21,854 bases of DNA from Treponema sp. (lineage in GTDB: Bacteria; Spirochaetota; Spirochaetia; Treponematales; Treponemataceae). The position numbers were made by a program, and so were the translations under genes. The notes beneath the pieces are model-generated. The model made no database searches. It was not told the DNA's origin and saw only the letters and a program-made list of their open reading frames with translations. Where the stretch lies: contig JAGCTZ010000163.1 in NCBI GenBank assembly GCA_017963165.1, positions 1 to 21,854 on the forward strand, given 5' to 3'. Shown here one piece after another: positions 7,692 to 15,507 of this stretch (positions are counted from its first letter, which is position 1; each line of letters starts with the position of its first letter).

Positions 7692-7720
7692 TTGTTTTAA
7701 CCTTAATAATATGATATATT
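7692..7720 (+). promoter_or_regulatory. Putative promoter of capA (nearly leaderless)
   Basis: TTGTTT (7692-7697), a 17-base spacer, then TATATT (7715-7720). Only nine bases separate the -10 box from the GTG start at 7730, so the predicted mRNA has a leader of a few bases at most. The 15 bases AATATGATATATTAA here recur at the same place relative to the -35 box upstream of dut. Confidence 0.5.
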
Positions 7721-7729
7721 AACGACAGA

Positions 7730-8986
7730 GTGAAACGATTCTACAACATTACAATAAAACTTGCTTTTTCTCTGTTAATTCTTACTGCTTTTTTTATGAA
7801 TTCCTGTGCCTCCACAGAAAACAAAGAATCACAGGAAATTTCAGAAGAATTATCAGAGCTTTATAAAGAAGAACAGGAAATTGTTTCTCAGGAGCCTGAG
7901 CTTCCAAAAGATTCTAACACAATTACACTGCTTTTTGCAGGTGACATAATGGCTCATTCTGTTAACTATTCTATTTCTGATTATCCAAAAATATGGCGGG
8001 ACGTAAAATATCTTATAGAACCATGTGACCTTTCTTTTGCAAACATAGAAGCCCCGGTTGACAATACGCAGAAATGGCAGAACTATCCTAACTTTAATAT
8101 GCCGCAATCTTATATAGAAGCTGCTGTCGATACCGGCTTTGATATTTTTTCTCTTTGCAATAATCATACAAATGACCAGGGGTTAAACGGTATCAAGGAA
8201 ACAATTAAGTCTGCAGAACGGCTTGTAAAACGATCAAAAGAACGTAATGAAGATATCTATTTTTCAGGGCTCAAGGACGGGAAAGATGCCGCTTTTTCAT
8301 ATAATCTTATAGAAAAAAACGGCTGGAAAATTCTTTTTTTACCGATGACAGAAATCCTTAACAGACCATCATATTCCGATTATATAAACTACATTGATAA
8401 TTCCGAAAAATCACGTAAAGAATTTATTAAATATGTGAAACAACTGCGACAGGAAAATCCGTGCGATCTTATGGTGCTTTCTATTCACGCCTACGAAGTT
8501 GAATATACACGCAATGTAACAGCAGCACAGGAGCAATATTACATGGATTTGCTTGATGCTGGTGTAGATATTCTATGGGCAAATCATGCGCATATTATAA
8601 AAGACAGAAAATATATTTTTTATCATGAAACTGACTCTCAGAAAGTTATAATGTACGCAAATGGAAATACAATAAGTGGCCAGCGTACAGCACCAGATTT
8701 TAATTCTTCTAATCCAATCGGAGAACGCGACAACACCGGTGACGGTCTTATGGTAAAGCTTACTTTTAAGAAGCAGAAAAATGGACTTCCTCCACGCATC
8801 ATTGCTTCCGAAAATTTTTTTATTACGACCTATATCAACACGGCAAATGAATATGTTGTAAAACCTTTGAACCAAAATTTTATTGATTATCTTTGGGAAA
8901 TTCCAAGAACAAATTGGGCAAAATATATTCAGCGCCGAATTGAAATAAATAACAAATACACAAAGGATTATATTGTATGGCAATAG
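7730..8986 (+). CDS. CapA-family (poly-gamma-glutamate synthesis type) lipoprotein
   Basis: A 418-residue predicted lipoprotein: signal sequence 1-25 ending MNSC with the lipidated Cys26, in the relaxed spirochaete lipobox style, then an acidic linker (30-60). The rest is the PGA_cap/CapA domain with its metallophosphoesterase-like fold: LLFAGDIMAH (Asp72, His76), FANIEAPVD (Asn105, Glu107), CNNHTNDQG (Asn145, His146), SIHAYEVEY (His253) and WANHAHIIK (His286, His288), all candidate metal ligands. CapA proteins act at the cell surface in making or anchoring poly-gamma-glutamate, but many family members occur without capB/capC, which are not seen here, so the substrate is open. The GTG start is the only one that keeps the signal sequence; a stop lies in frame just upstream (7712). 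The last ten bases overlap the helicase gene. Confidence 0.85.
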   Translation: MKRFYNITIKLAFSLLILTAFFMNSCASTENKESQEISEELSELYKEEQEIVSQEPELPKDSNTITLLFAGDIMAHSVNYSISDYPKIWRDVKYLIEPCDLSFANIEAPVDNTQKWQNYPNFNMPQSYIEAAVDTGFDIFSLCNNHTNDQGLNGIKETIKSAERLVKRSKERNEDIYFSGLKDGKDAAFSYNLIEKNGWKILFLPMTEILNRPSYSDYINYIDNSEKSRKEFIKYVKQLRQENPCDLMVLSIHAYEVEYTRNVTAAQEQYYMDLLDAGVDILWANHAHIIKDRKYIFYHETDSQKVIMYANGNTISGQRTAPDFNSSNPIGERDNTGDGLMVKLTFKKQKNGLPPRIIASENFFITTYINTANEYVVKPLNQNFIDYLWEIPRTNWAKYIQRRIEINNKYTKDYIVWQ

Positions 8987-11604
8987 ATTATAAGTCACTG
9001 CCTGTTTATGAACAGAAACAAAAAATTCTAGACTGCATGGAAAACAACAAGGTGGTAATTGTTGAAAGTCCAACTGGTTCCGGAAAAACAACTCAGATTC
9101 CTGTAATTTTATACGAAGCAGGCTACGCAACAAACGGAATGATTGCAGTTACTCAGCCAAGACGAATTGCCGCTTTAAGCGTAAGTGAATTTATAGCAAA
9201 ACAGATGAATACTCCCTACCCAGGACTTGTTGGCTATAAGATGCGTTTCGAAGATAACACGAATCAGGATACACGCATTAAAATCATGACTGATGGAATT
9301 CTTCTTCAGGAAATGAAACTTGATCCATGGCTCAGTAAGTACAGTGTTGTAATGGTAGACGAAGCACACGAACGTAGCCTTAATATTGATTTCATACTTG
9401 GACTTTTAAAACGAGTATTAAAAGAACGTTCCGATTTTCATGTAATTGTTTCTTCTGCAACAATGAATACTCAGGCTTTCAGTGATTATTTTGATGGAGC
9501 ACCGATTGTTTCAATAGATACTATCACCTACCCTGTAAGCGTTATTTACGATCCAATTCAGGGAGGTGCTACAACAGCAACCGAAGCAGGCTGCGATATT
9601 CTTCTTTCAAAAATCTGTGCAACTGTTGATCGAGTTATGGATAATGATACAGAAGATGACATAAACGGGGGAATTCTTGTCTTTCTTCCAGGAGAAAAAA
9701 TTATCAAAGACTGTGTAGAAAGACTTTTACACTGTCCGTTCAGCCGTCATCTTCATATTCTGCCACTTTACGGAAGACTTGCAAAAGAAGAACAGGAACG
9801 GGTTTTTGAAGATCCTCCTGCCGGAAAGAAAAAACTGATAGTTACAACTAACATTGCCGAAACCTCTGTTACAATTCATGACATAACTACTGTAATAGAT
9901 TCTGGACTTGCAAAGCTTAATTTTTACAGTCCACGAACCTTTACTTCTAGTCTGAATGAAACTCCTGTTTCCAAAGCAAGCTGCAATCAACGCAAAGGTC
10001 GTGCCGGTCGTACACATGAAGGTGTATGCTACAGACTTTACAGTCGCAAGGATTTTGAAGCACGTCCTCTTTATACAACAGAAGAAATCTACCGCACAGA
10101 TTTAAGCGAAGTCGTTTTACGAATGGCAGAGCTTGGAATTACAGATTTTTACAATTTTGATTTTATTGCATCACCTGGCCGCGAAGGAATTATTGGCGCA
10201 GTTGAAACTCTTCATATGCTTGGTGCGTTAGACGAAGCTAACACTCTTTCTGCCATTGGAAAGATGATGGTTTTGTTTCCGCTTGAACCACGCATAAGTA
10301 GAATTATTGTAGAAGCTGTAATGCGCTTTCCAGAGGTTATTGATAAAACCCTTATTGCTGCAGCGTTTCTTTCTGCAAACTCGCCTTTCCTTTTACCACC
10401 TAATGAAGAAATGGAAGCTCGCAAAGCACACCACCGGTTCCGCGATATGCAGGGAGACTTTGGGACTTATATAAATCTTTTCCGTGCATACAAAGATACC
10501 GAAAATCGCGAAAAATTCTGTAAGAAAAATTATCTTGACAGCCGTGTTATGGCCGAAATAGATAACATTAATTACCAGCTTGGACAAATAATAAGTGAAC
10601 AACTTCAAATTCCTATTGTTGAAGGCAAAGGAAGCATGAGCGATTATTTATGCTGTATTGCTGCGGGTATGATTCAATTTGTATGTATACGAACCGGCCG
10701 TGAAAATTATCGTTCGCTTACTGCAGACCACATCTGTATTCATCCAGGTTCTGTAATGTTCCGCCAGGATCCGCTTTTTATTGTGGCAGGAGAAATTGTA
10801 AGAACCTCCCGTATTTTTGCAATGAGTGTTTCGCCACTTACCAAACCAATGTTAGATACAATTAACCCTAATTTATTTGGGCGCCTTAAAGCCTGCAAAA
10901 CAAACAAAAAAGAGGATGAGCTTTCATTTGCAGACAAAGCAATGTCTTCACCAGGAACTAAGAGTTTGTCAAAACGTGACAGGCAAGCAAAGAAAGCCCT
11001 TCGACATGCGGTTCCTGAGTTTATCGAAGGACAGGGACCACAAGGTAAAGAAGTACTTTCTTTGGGTGACTTTGTTTTTGAAACAGTCAAAATTAAAGGA
11101 AAGAAAACTGCATTATTACCGCTTGAATATTTTACACTTGCTGTAAAAACAGAAAACGACAGCAACAAGCTTAAGGCCTGCGCAAATCTTCGTGGTCAGA
11201 TTCAGATAAAAAATTATGGTCCTTTAATGGATGGCGAAAAACTTGGTACCATAATAAATGCTGTAAAAGAACTAGATCTTATGCCTCTTGCAGAAAAACG
11301 CTGGAGCCGAAAGCTTAACGCAAATATTCATGATGAAGTTGGAAAAGAAAGCCTTATAGATTCTCTTGATTGGATAATGCACACAGCCATTGCAAAGCAA
11401 AAAAACAAGGAATGCGGCTTCATAACTCTTTATACAGATGGCAATGGAAACTACTGGTATAAGGTAACAAGAGGCTTTAACACAGCTCTGACAGAATCAC
11501 ATTCAAGCATAGAAACACTTATAGAAGAGGATGTAGATTTTACCCACGAAGAAGAAAGAAAAATCAACAGTGTTTTGGGATTGATTAACAAATTATATGA
11601 ATAA
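8977..11604 (+). CDS. hrpA: DEAH-box ATP-dependent RNA helicase, HrpA-like
   Basis: Cytoplasmic 3'-5' RNA helicase of the DEAH/RHA class, with likely roles in mRNA processing or rescue of stalled ribosomes. Motifs in order: Walker A SPTGSGKTT (31-39), TQPRR (59-63), DEAH (128-131), SAT (160-162), the helicase C motif VTTNIAETSVT (about 289-299), and motif VI QRKGRAGR (338-345). The HA2 winged-helix/ratchet region and an OB-fold region follow (to about 640). At 875 residues it is shorter than E. coli HrpA (about 1300) and lacks most of its long C-terminus. Residues about 645-700 form a basic low-complexity insert containing a stretch (674-688) encoded by a palindromic repeat. The ATG lies inside the end of capA (10-base overlap), implying translational coupling. 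HrpB is the alternative; the name is by overall resemblance. Confidence 0.85.
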   Translation: MAIDYKSLPVYEQKQKILDCMENNKVVIVESPTGSGKTTQIPVILYEAGYATNGMIAVTQPRRIAALSVSEFIAKQMNTPYPGLVGYKMRFEDNTNQDTRIKIMTDGILLQEMKLDPWLSKYSVVMVDEAHERSLNIDFILGLLKRVLKERSDFHVIVSSATMNTQAFSDYFDGAPIVSIDTITYPVSVIYDPIQGGATTATEAGCDILLSKICATVDRVMDNDTEDDINGGILVFLPGEKIIKDCVERLLHCPFSRHLHILPLYGRLAKEEQERVFEDPPAGKKKLIVTTNIAETSVTIHDITTVIDSGLAKLNFYSPRTFTSSLNETPVSKASCNQRKGRAGRTHEGVCYRLYSRKDFEARPLYTTEEIYRTDLSEVVLRMAELGITDFYNFDFIASPGREGIIGAVETLHMLGALDEANTLSAIGKMMVLFPLEPRISRIIVEAVMRFPEVIDKTLIAAAFLSANSPFLLPPNEEMEARKAHHRFRDMQGDFGTYINLFRAYKDTENREKFCKKNYLDSRVMAEIDNINYQLGQIISEQLQIPIVEGKGSMSDYLCCIAAGMIQFVCIRTGRENYRSLTADHICIHPGSVMFRQDPLFIVAGEIVRTSRIFAMSVSPLTKPMLDTINPNLFGRLKACKTNKKEDELSFADKAMSSPGTKSLSKRDRQAKKALRHAVPEFIEGQGPQGKEVLSLGDFVFETVKIKGKKTALLPLEYFTLAVKTENDSNKLKACANLRGQIQIKNYGPLMDGEKLGTIINAVKELDLMPLAEKRWSRKLNANIHDEVGKESLIDSLDWIMHTAIAKQKNKECGFITLYTDGNGNYWYKVTRGFNTALTESHSSIETLIEEDVDFTHEEERKINSVLGLINKLYE
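10997..11043. repeat. Palindromic REP-like repeat inside the helicase reading frame
   Basis: CCTTCGA (10998-11004) pairs with TCGAAGG (11024-11030); GGTTCC (11010-11015) nearly pairs with GGGACC (11034-11039). The sequence CCTTCGACA...GGTTCCTGAG...TCGAAGGAC is the pattern of a widespread bacterial intergenic palindrome, whose accidental translations are typically VPE.VEG in one frame and FLSLSKD in another; both appear here. In the helicase frame it encodes AVPEFIEGQGP (residues 678-688) without breaking the frame. Recognition is from memory of the repeat family. Confidence 0.6.
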
Positions 11605-11606
11605 GG

Positions 11607-11705
11607 GAGATTCCCGGGTCAAGCCCGGGAATGACACCTTTGTCATTGTCGGGCTTGACCCGGGAATGACACCTTTGTCATTGTCGGGTTTGACCCGACA
11701 ATCTC
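11607..11705. repeat. Chain of hairpins with a 35-base tandem unit filling a convergent gap
   Basis: The whole space between the helicase and HEAT-protein stop codons is one nearly symmetrical element. GAGATT (11607-11612) and AATCTC (11700-11705) close it. Inside are TTCCCGGG-TCAAG-CCCGGGAA, then AATGACA-CCTT-TGTCATT, a CGGG-CTTGA-CCCG hairpin, AATGACA-CCTT-TGTCATT again, and TTGTCGGG-TTTGA-CCCGACAA. The unit GGGAATGACACCTTTGTCAT repeats at a 35-base offset (11627 and 11662). It resembles widespread intergenic palindromes of the TCATT/CCCGGG type. It could stop transcription or shield 3' ends in both directions, although no T-run follows any stem. Confidence 0.85.
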
Positions 11706-13190
11706 TTATTTAGCATCAACGCTATCTTCTTCCTCAATTCCAAGAAGCTTCTGTGCTCGTGTTTTATTCGAGCTTGATTTTTTATCGTTTGCAATTGTGC
11801 TTACATAACCGGCAAGCTCTGCTGGCTTTTTCTGTTTATACAAATCAAGTCCAAGCGAAATTGTTGTTGCATCCTTTGACTGCAGATAAAGTGCCGTTAC
11901 TTCATCATAAGAAGACTTATAATTTTTTACCATTTCTTTTGCAATTGCGTAACGAAGGTCTTTTCTCTTGTCATCAGTGGCAACAGTTTTTGCAAGTTCA
12001 ATTATTTCTTTTTCACCGGCATGATCTTCTTTAAGCATTACTTCTACAATTTTCTTTTTAGTAGCATCGGCAACCTTTTTGTCCTGCAGCTGCTCAATCA
12101 TAAAAGTATTACCTTCTTCTGTATTCAAGGCAGCAAGCGAGGTATAGCTTTCTTCCTTAATCAGTTTTTCTGAATCATTTTTTGCGCGATAAATCAAGAA
12201 AGGAACAGAATCTTTTATATCCATTTCTTTTACAGAACGAATTGCTTCCTGTCTGACTCTCCAATGCTCATCACGGATTCCCTGAATTATAGTTGCACGG
12301 GCTTCGACAACATCCGGAAAATGACTCAGTCCCTTTATTACATACTGACGAAGATTTGGATCTGTTGCATCAAACTGAGCAACAAGAACAGGAACAGATT
12401 TTTCCAGTTCCATAAGACCAAGACTTTCGGCAGCATACATACGGACAAATGTATTTTCATCATCATCTTCAAGAATTGCAACAAGCTTATCCCAGGTTTC
12501 TACAGCATGCATTTTTCCGCAGTTTCTCATAAGTGTCTGGCGTTGAGCATCCGACAAATCATCACGCTCAAGATACTCTACAAGAAACATTGCTTCTTCA
12601 GGACCACCAATATCACCAAGAGCAGTAATTGCATCATTAAAATAATTTTCGTTTTCGCTTTCGATAAGAGTAATTACAGCCGGAATTGCAGCCTTTGTTT
12701 TAACTGCCGAAATGTATTGGAACGTTGCTTTTACAACTTCATTTTTTTCATCACAAGGATCATTCAAAAGATCAACCGCATAATCTTCCAGACAAGGATC
12801 TTCGGCCTTTGTAAAATATTTTAGAACCTTTTCCTTTATGGCAGAGCTTTTTGTACTCTGAAAAAGGTCATAAATTTCTTCTGTAAAACGAGGATCTTCA
12901 TTTTTAAGAAGTGTATCAAGCAACGTACTTATTTCGGAAGGAAGACCATAACGGATTGTATTTCTGTTGTTTTCCTCGTCTTGCGGAGTTTCATCTTTTT
13001 CTGCGGCAGCGGCAGCTTTTTCCTGATCAATTGGCAATGGTCGTTTTGCAGGAGGAACTTCGGCATAACCGCCTTTGGAAGCGACGATTTCTGAAGAAGA
13101 ATCATCTACTGTTTCAACTTCATCTATATCTTGAGCAAATGAAAAGGACAATAAACTTATCATAAAAAGAAAAAGAAGAATTTTTTTCAT
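11706..13190 (-). CDS. Secreted HEAT-repeat protein
   Basis: A 494-residue exported protein: signal peptide MKKILLFLFMISLLSFSFA (1-19, cleavage before Gln20), an acidic and proline-rich linker (about 20-85), then a long row of HEAT/PBS-lyase-type helical repeats (about 90-450). Typical units are AITALGDIGGPEEAMFLVEY, AAESLGLMELEKSVPVLVAQ and QEAIRSVKEMDIKDSVPFLI. Such solenoids are protein-binding scaffolds; I see no catalytic motif. Likely periplasmic. The start is at 13190: GAGG lies seven bases upstream and the signal peptide begins exactly there, whereas the longer frame to 13301 runs back into tgt. It is the last gene of the minus-strand cluster, 49 bases after tgt, and its stop codon touches the hairpin chain. 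The partner protein is unknown. Confidence 0.8.
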   Translation of the reverse strand: MKKILLFLFMISLLSFSFAQDIDEVETVDDSSSEIVASKGGYAEVPPAKRPLPIDQEKAAAAAEKDETPQDEENNRNTIRYGLPSEISTLLDTLLKNEDPRFTEEIYDLFQSTKSSAIKEKVLKYFTKAEDPCLEDYAVDLLNDPCDEKNEVVKATFQYISAVKTKAAIPAVITLIESENENYFNDAITALGDIGGPEEAMFLVEYLERDDLSDAQRQTLMRNCGKMHAVETWDKLVAILEDDDENTFVRMYAAESLGLMELEKSVPVLVAQFDATDPNLRQYVIKGLSHFPDVVEARATIIQGIRDEHWRVRQEAIRSVKEMDIKDSVPFLIYRAKNDSEKLIKEESYTSLAALNTEEGNTFMIEQLQDKKVADATKKKIVEVMLKEDHAGEKEIIELAKTVATDDKRKDLRYAIAKEMVKNYKSSYDEVTALYLQSKDATTISLGLDLYKQKKPAELAGYVSTIANDKKSSSNKTRAQKLLGIEEEDSVDAK

Positions 13191-13239
13191 AAAAGTACCT
13201 CTTATTATTGGCGGTTCAAGGACAGAAACCACATGCTTT

Positions 13240-14373
13240 TTACACACCTTCCTTAAACCTTTCCAAAAACTCCTTTCTATACTGTTCAAAACGGTCTTCA
13301 TTTATAGCCGCACGTATTTCATACATCATATTCTGAAGGAAATACAGATTATGATACGATGCAAGTATACAGCTTAAAATTTCCTGTTCTTTAAAAAGGT
13401 GTCGTAAATAACTTCGGGAATAAGTGCGGCAAACTTTACAATTACATTCAGAATCTATTGGACCAAAATCATGAGTCCAGCGTTCCTGCTTAATAGAAAG
13501 CATACCTTTATGAGTAAAATAAGAACCGTTTCGTGCATTTCGGGTTGGAAGAACACAATCAAACATATCAATTCCAGCCTGAACAGCATCAAGAATATAT
13601 TCAGGAGTACCAATTCCCATTACATATTTTGGTTTTGCTTCCGGCAGAAACTGGCATGTATAATTCATAAAGTGTACAAACTCTTCATGAGGCTCCCCTA
13701 CACTAAGCCCTCCAATTGCAATTCCCGGCATATCAAGCGAAGAAACAAATTCTGCACTCTGTTTACGAAGATCTTCCGAAAAATGTCCCTGAACAATTGG
13801 AAAAATAATTCCCTTGTATCCGTTTTCAACAGCCTGTTCCCATTCTTTTTTTGCACGAATAAGCCAGTCACTCGTAATCCGCAAAGCTTTTTCTGCATTT
13901 TTACGAGGCTCATCATAGCCGGTACAAACATCAAGCTGCATCTGAATATCTGAATTAAACTTTACCTGAGTCTGCACAACATTTTCTGGTGTAAAGAAAT
14001 GATAACTGCCATCAATATTACTCTGAAATTTAACACCTTCATCAGTAATCTTACGAAGCTTACTCAATGAAAAAACCTGAAATCCGCCGGAGTCTGTAAG
14101 AAAGTTTTTATTCCATTTAGAAAAACCGTGCAAACCACCAGCTTCCTGAATTAAATCTGCTCCAGGACGCAAAAACAGATGATATGTATTTGCAAGGATT
14201 ATTTCAAACTCAATTTCTTCCAGAAAATCCTTTGGCATAGCCTTAACAGTTGCGTTAGTTCCTACCGGCATAAAAACAGGAGTCTGAACATCACCATGAG
14301 GTAAATGAAGCACCCCTGTACGCGTTTTGCCATCCGAGGATTTATGTTTGATGTCAAAAATTGATGAAATCAC
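13240..14373 (-). CDS. tgt: tRNA-guanine transglycosylase (queuosine synthesis)
   Basis: Cytoplasmic enzyme exchanging guanine 34 of tRNAs with GUN anticodons for preQ1, the entry to queuosine. The 377-residue length is typical. Key features: ILANTYHLFLRPG (59-71), DSGGFQVFS with Asp94, GGLSVGEP (221-228), GIGTPEYIL (253-261), and the nucleophile loop FDCVLPTRNARNG with Asp272. The zinc site is CNCKVC plus a downstream histidine (Cys310, Cys312, Cys315, His341). The loop usually written IVQGG reads IVQGH here, and the binding-pocket motif reads DVCTGYDEPR. The start has AAGGAG eight bases upstream. It follows the lptG-like gene by 44 bases containing a small palindrome, and is followed by the HEAT-repeat gene. 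No other queuosine genes are in the window. Confidence 0.95.
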   Translation of the reverse strand: MISSIFDIKHKSSDGKTRTGVLHLPHGDVQTPVFMPVGTNATVKAMPKDFLEEIEFEIILANTYHLFLRPGADLIQEAGGLHGFSKWNKNFLTDSGGFQVFSLSKLRKITDEGVKFQSNIDGSYHFFTPENVVQTQVKFNSDIQMQLDVCTGYDEPRKNAEKALRITSDWLIRAKKEWEQAVENGYKGIIFPIVQGHFSEDLRKQSAEFVSSLDMPGIAIGGLSVGEPHEEFVHFMNYTCQFLPEAKPKYVMGIGTPEYILDAVQAGIDMFDCVLPTRNARNGSYFTHKGMLSIKQERWTHDFGPIDSECNCKVCRTYSRSYLRHLFKEQEILSCILASYHNLYFLQNMMYEIRAAINEDRFEQYRKEFLERFKEGV

Positions 14374-14390
14374 AAATACTCCTTAATCAT

Positions 14391-14413
14391 CATGCTGAGT
14401 CCTGTTCAGCATC
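14391..14413. repeat. Short palindrome between the lptG-like gene and tgt
   Basis: ATGCTGA (14392-14398), loop GTCCTGT, TCAGCAT (14406-14412). The pattern CATGCTGA...TCAGCATC is that of a common bacterial intergenic palindrome, remembered rather than searched. It sits between the lptG-like stop codon and the tgt ribosome binding site in one transcript. It has no T-run, so it may tune mRNA stability rather than end transcription. Confidence 0.6.
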
Positions 14414-14417
14414 TTTA

Positions 14418-15494
14418 TTATGTCCTGCTGAATTTTAACAGGATACCTGCAATAAATAAAAATACTATATCTGGCAGCCACGCTCCCATAAATGGAGTCA
14501 TAACACCTGTTTTTGCCAGAACCATAGTAACCATCTGGAATACATAAAATAAAACAACTGCAACAATAGAAAGTGACAGACTTATAAGAAGAACATTCTT
14601 TCTTGTTTTTCCTGTTACACCAACTGCAAGAAATGCCGCAATAAACAAAATAAATGGGAATGAAAATTTCTTATAATAAACAGAAAGCTGCTCGTTATAC
14701 GGCAAACCCGCCTTTTTAAGATGATTTATATAGACCTTTGCATCTGCCACATTGACAGTTGCGACATCAACTGTTGTACGACGGAATATTTCATAGCTTT
14801 CTGTAAGCTGCGATTTATATGTATCAGAAAGAGCTGTTCTTTTAAGTTCACCATCAATCATTTCAAACTGAACGGCACCATCCAGATCCCATTGCAACGT
14901 ATCCTCATTCCATACAGCCATCTGCGCATGAATAATTGCCTTAAGAGATTTTTCATCATCACGGAAAACAAAAAATACATTATCAAGTCTTTTTAATGAA
15001 TCGCGGTATCGTTTTGCTTTGTAAACAACCTTTGCAGAATCAGAAAGAACAACAATGTTTTCATTATTCGCAGATTCAACCTCGTCCAGAAGATATTTCT
15101 GTAAGGCATTTTTCTTTTCCATATTCGTAACGACAAGCTTATCTTCCAGATAGAACATTCCTACCGACAGTATAATTGCAAAAACAAAAACAGGAAGCAC
15201 AAATCTGAATAAAGAAACACCAGATGCAAAAATTGCCTCCATTTCATTTTTAGAATATAAATCGCTTAAAACATAAGTTACCGAAAAAAGGAAAGCAATT
15301 GGCCCTGCATACCACACAGTTTTTGGAATATAATAAATCATTACCATTAAAACATCTTTTGCAGGTGCTTCCATTTCCAGATATTTTGAAATATTCATAA
15401 ATAAATCAACAAGATTAAGAATGAGTGCAATAAAAATCAGAGAGACAAAACAAAACGGAATTACTTTTTTAAGAATATATCCAACAAACTTCAT
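14418..15494 (-). CDS. lptG: YjgP/YjgQ family permease, LptG-like
   Basis: Inner-membrane permease of the LptF/LptG family, which with an ATPase (LptB) lifts lipopolysaccharide out of the membrane in other Gram-negative bacteria. At 358 residues it is close to E. coli LptG (360). Layout: N-terminal helices (about 10-35, 60-85, 97-118), a periplasmic beta-jellyroll-like domain (about 125-260), then three C-terminal helices (about 275-355). SKNEMEAIFASGVSLFR (120-126 region and before) matches the conserved coupling-helix segment after the second helix (E. coli ...SEL..MQASG). The start has AAAGG about five bases upstream; only 13 bases separate it from the lptF-like gene. The F/G assignment is by gene order and resemblance. 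Treponemes are thought to lack classical LPS, so the cargo may be another glycolipid. Confidence 0.8.
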   Translation of the reverse strand: MKFVGYILKKVIPFCFVSLIFIALILNLVDLFMNISKYLEMEAPAKDVLMVMIYYIPKTVWYAGPIAFLFSVTYVLSDLYSKNEMEAIFASGVSLFRFVLPVFVFAIILSVGMFYLEDKLVVTNMEKKNALQKYLLDEVESANNENIVVLSDSAKVVYKAKRYRDSLKRLDNVFFVFRDDEKSLKAIIHAQMAVWNEDTLQWDLDGAVQFEMIDGELKRTALSDTYKSQLTESYEIFRRTTVDVATVNVADAKVYINHLKKAGLPYNEQLSVYYKKFSFPFILFIAAFLAVGVTGKTRKNVLLISLSLSIVAVVLFYVFQMVTMVLAKTGVMTPFMGAWLPDIVFLFIAGILLKFSRT

Positions 15495-15507
15495 TCTTGC
15501 CTTTCCC

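Noticed and set aside
8573..9133. Minus-strand open frame of 186 codons across the capA/helicase junction
   Set aside because: Opposite strand of two genes with clear motifs; composition is that of a shadow frame.
11627..11697. CRISPR array suggested by the 35-base periodic repeat
   Set aside because: Only about two units exist, the units are contiguous with no unique spacers, and the whole is a set of hairpins; no cas genes are near.
12264..12824. Plus-strand open frame of 186 codons opposite the HEAT-repeat gene
   Set aside because: It is antisense to a well-supported gene, is rich in Cys, Asn and Ile as expected of a shadow frame, and has no ribosome site.
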